13,030 nt of DNA from NCBI GenBank assembly GCA_963578625.1, contig CAUZEO010000131.1, positions 1-13,030 on the forward strand. The letters run 5' to 3'. Each line of letters begins with the position of its first letter. The first letter of the stretch is position 1. The position numbers and the translations under genes are program-made. Source of the DNA: CAUZEO01 sp963578625. Lineage in GTDB: Bacteria; Verrucomicrobiota; Kiritimatiellia; SLOV01. Below are positions 12,283 to 13,030 of the stretch, piece by piece. A model generated the notes under the pieces. That model was not told the DNA's origin, made no database searches, and saw only the letters and a list, made by a program, of their open reading frames with translations.

Positions 12283-12939
12283 ATGAATCCGCAGCGCGAC
12301 AACATCGCCTGGCGACTGGAACAGTGTTACTCCGGCGCAGTCTACGACGTCCTGCGCGAGATGGGCTGCAGGGACCAGGCGCTGCCGGAAACCATCCGGC
12401 CCATTGACCCCGCCTGGAAACTCGCGGGACGGGTCTACACCGTGTCCGGCCGGCCCTGCGATGCCGATCCGGACGAGACCTTGCTGCAGTGGACCGGACT
12501 GTTAGCGAAGGCACCCGCCGAAAGTGTGGTCATTTGCCAGCCCAACGACTCCGAGCTCTCCCACATGGGCGAACTCTCCGCGGAAACCATGCTCTACCGG
12601 GGAGTGCGCGGCTACATCGTCGACGGCGGCTGCCGCGACGCCGACTACATTCTCCGTTTCGGCTTCAAAGTCTTCTGCCGCTACTTCACGCCCAAGGATA
12701 TCGTGGGGCGCTGGCTGCCGGAGACATTCGAGGAACCGGTGATCATCGGCGACGTCGAAATTCGTACCGGCGATTACGTGATGGCGGACCGGGACGGAAC
12801 CGTCGTGATCCCCGCCGATATGGCGGAAGAGGTTACAAAGAAAACCGAGGAAGTCATGCGAACCGAGAGCCAGGTCCGCAAAGCCATCCTTGAAGGCATG
12901 GATCCGCAGGACGCGTACAAGAAGTACGGGAGGTTCTGA
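12283..12939 (+). CDS. RraA-family protein (4-hydroxy-4-methyl-2-oxoglutarate aldolase / oxaloacetate decarboxylase type)
   Basis: A 218-residue cytosolic protein starting one base after the VOC stop. It has the RraA/HMG-aldolase fold signature: YSGAVYDVLREMG near the N-terminus, AGRVYTVSGRP, GELSAETMLYRGVRGYIVDG leading to GGCRDADYI with R118-D119 as the substrate- and metal-binding pair, then RFGFKVFCRYFTP and the terminal GDYVMADRDGTVVIP. Enzymes of this type cleave 4-hydroxy-4-methyl-2-oxoglutarate or 4-carboxy-4-hydroxy-2-oxoadipate to pyruvate-type products and often decarboxylate oxaloacetate; others only bind RNase E, which is unlikely outside Proteobacteria. The acidic residue usually found three positions after RD is tyrosine here (Y122), with D121 beside it, so the substrate may differ from the classic aldolase. 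It is the last gene of the run starting at 10876. Confidence 0.87.
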   Translation: MNPQRDNIAWRLEQCYSGAVYDVLREMGCRDQALPETIRPIDPAWKLAGRVYTVSGRPCDADPDETLLQWTGLLAKAPAESVVICQPNDSELSHMGELSAETMLYRGVRGYIVDGGCRDADYILRFGFKVFCRYFTPKDIVGRWLPETFEEPVIIGDVEIRTGDYVMADRDGTVVIPADMAEEVTKKTEEVMRTESQVRKAILEGMDPQDAYKKYGRF

Positions 12940-12952
12940 TCCGAGTGCGTAG

Positions 12953-13030
12953 CGCGGAGTTCACTCTGCGTCCGTCGCCGCCTCAGTCTTGGAGTGCGCC
13001 GGCAGAGCGGTGTCGCCGCTCCGCTCTGCC
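12953..13030. repeat. GC-rich hairpin repeat region after the RraA gene, running off the window
   Basis: Two inverted repeats follow the RraA stop. CGCGGAGT (12953-12960) pairs with ACTCTGCG (12963-12970) with one G-T mismatch. GGCAGAGCGG (13001-13010) pairs perfectly with CCGCTCTGCC (13021-13030), with an alternative inner pairing AGCGG/CCGCT. The second stem may extend past the right edge. No T-run follows the first, so it is not a typical terminator. The pattern (GGAGTGCGCCGGCAGAGCGG) resembles GC-rich dispersed repeats I associate with Verrucomicrobia-type genomes; this is from memory. No gene is visible in 12940-13030. Confidence 0.55.

Overview
The window is bacterial DNA of fairly high GC. 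It looks like a member of the Planctomycetes/Verrucomicrobia/Lentisphaerae group or of a related uncultured phylum such as Hydrogenedentes, Latescibacteria or Poribacteria. The reasons are indirect: many secreted proteins of unknown substrate, a secreted PQQ-type propeller joined to HEAT repeats, paired phytanoyl-CoA-dioxygenase-type (PhyH) genes, and dispersed short repeats. No rRNA or other marker gene is present, so the assignment is tentative. I see no tRNA, rRNA, CRISPR array or transposase.

Layout. Positions 1-48 look like the last codons of a gene entering from the left. A secreted lactonase-type beta-propeller (160-1278, +) follows and meets a convergent leftward block. From its upstream end, that block contains a secreted TIM-barrel-like protein with a C-terminal Ig-like domain (6616-8079, -), an acetamidase/formamidase (5557-6474, -), a large secreted TIM-barrel-like protein (3265-5442, -) and a PQQ-like propeller/HEAT protein (1272-3203, -). 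A decayed paralogue of the 6616-8079 gene lies just upstream (8216-8622, -). From 8721 the genes run rightward: two PhyH-type Fe(II)/2-oxoglutarate oxygenases (8721-9509, interrupted; 9506-10333), a second decayed paralogue (about 10383-10872), then a tight run of D-2-hydroxyacid dehydrogenase (10876-11844), VOC-fold protein (11841-12281) and RraA-type aldolase (12283-12939). Hairpin-rich repeat DNA ends the window.

How the genes may work together. The leftward block looks like extracytoplasmic handling of a polymer or conjugate plus an amide hydrolase. The rightward block reads as a small catabolic route: oxygenase hydroxylation, hydroxyacid oxidation, and an aldolase or decarboxylase step. 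This is inference from family and proximity; no substrate can be read from the sequence.

The most unusual points are these: (1) the secretion signal of the 6616-8079 protein is written in a degenerate heptamer repeat, and the same type of repeat sits at the signal-peptide position of one decayed paralogue; (2) three copies of this gene, one full length and two deletion derivatives, lie within 4.3 kb, and the two derivatives flank the PhyH pair in opposite orientations; (3) the first PhyH gene carries two compensating one-base homopolymer changes that create an internal stop; (4) a nested hairpin lies directly before the ribosome binding site of the 3265-5442 gene.
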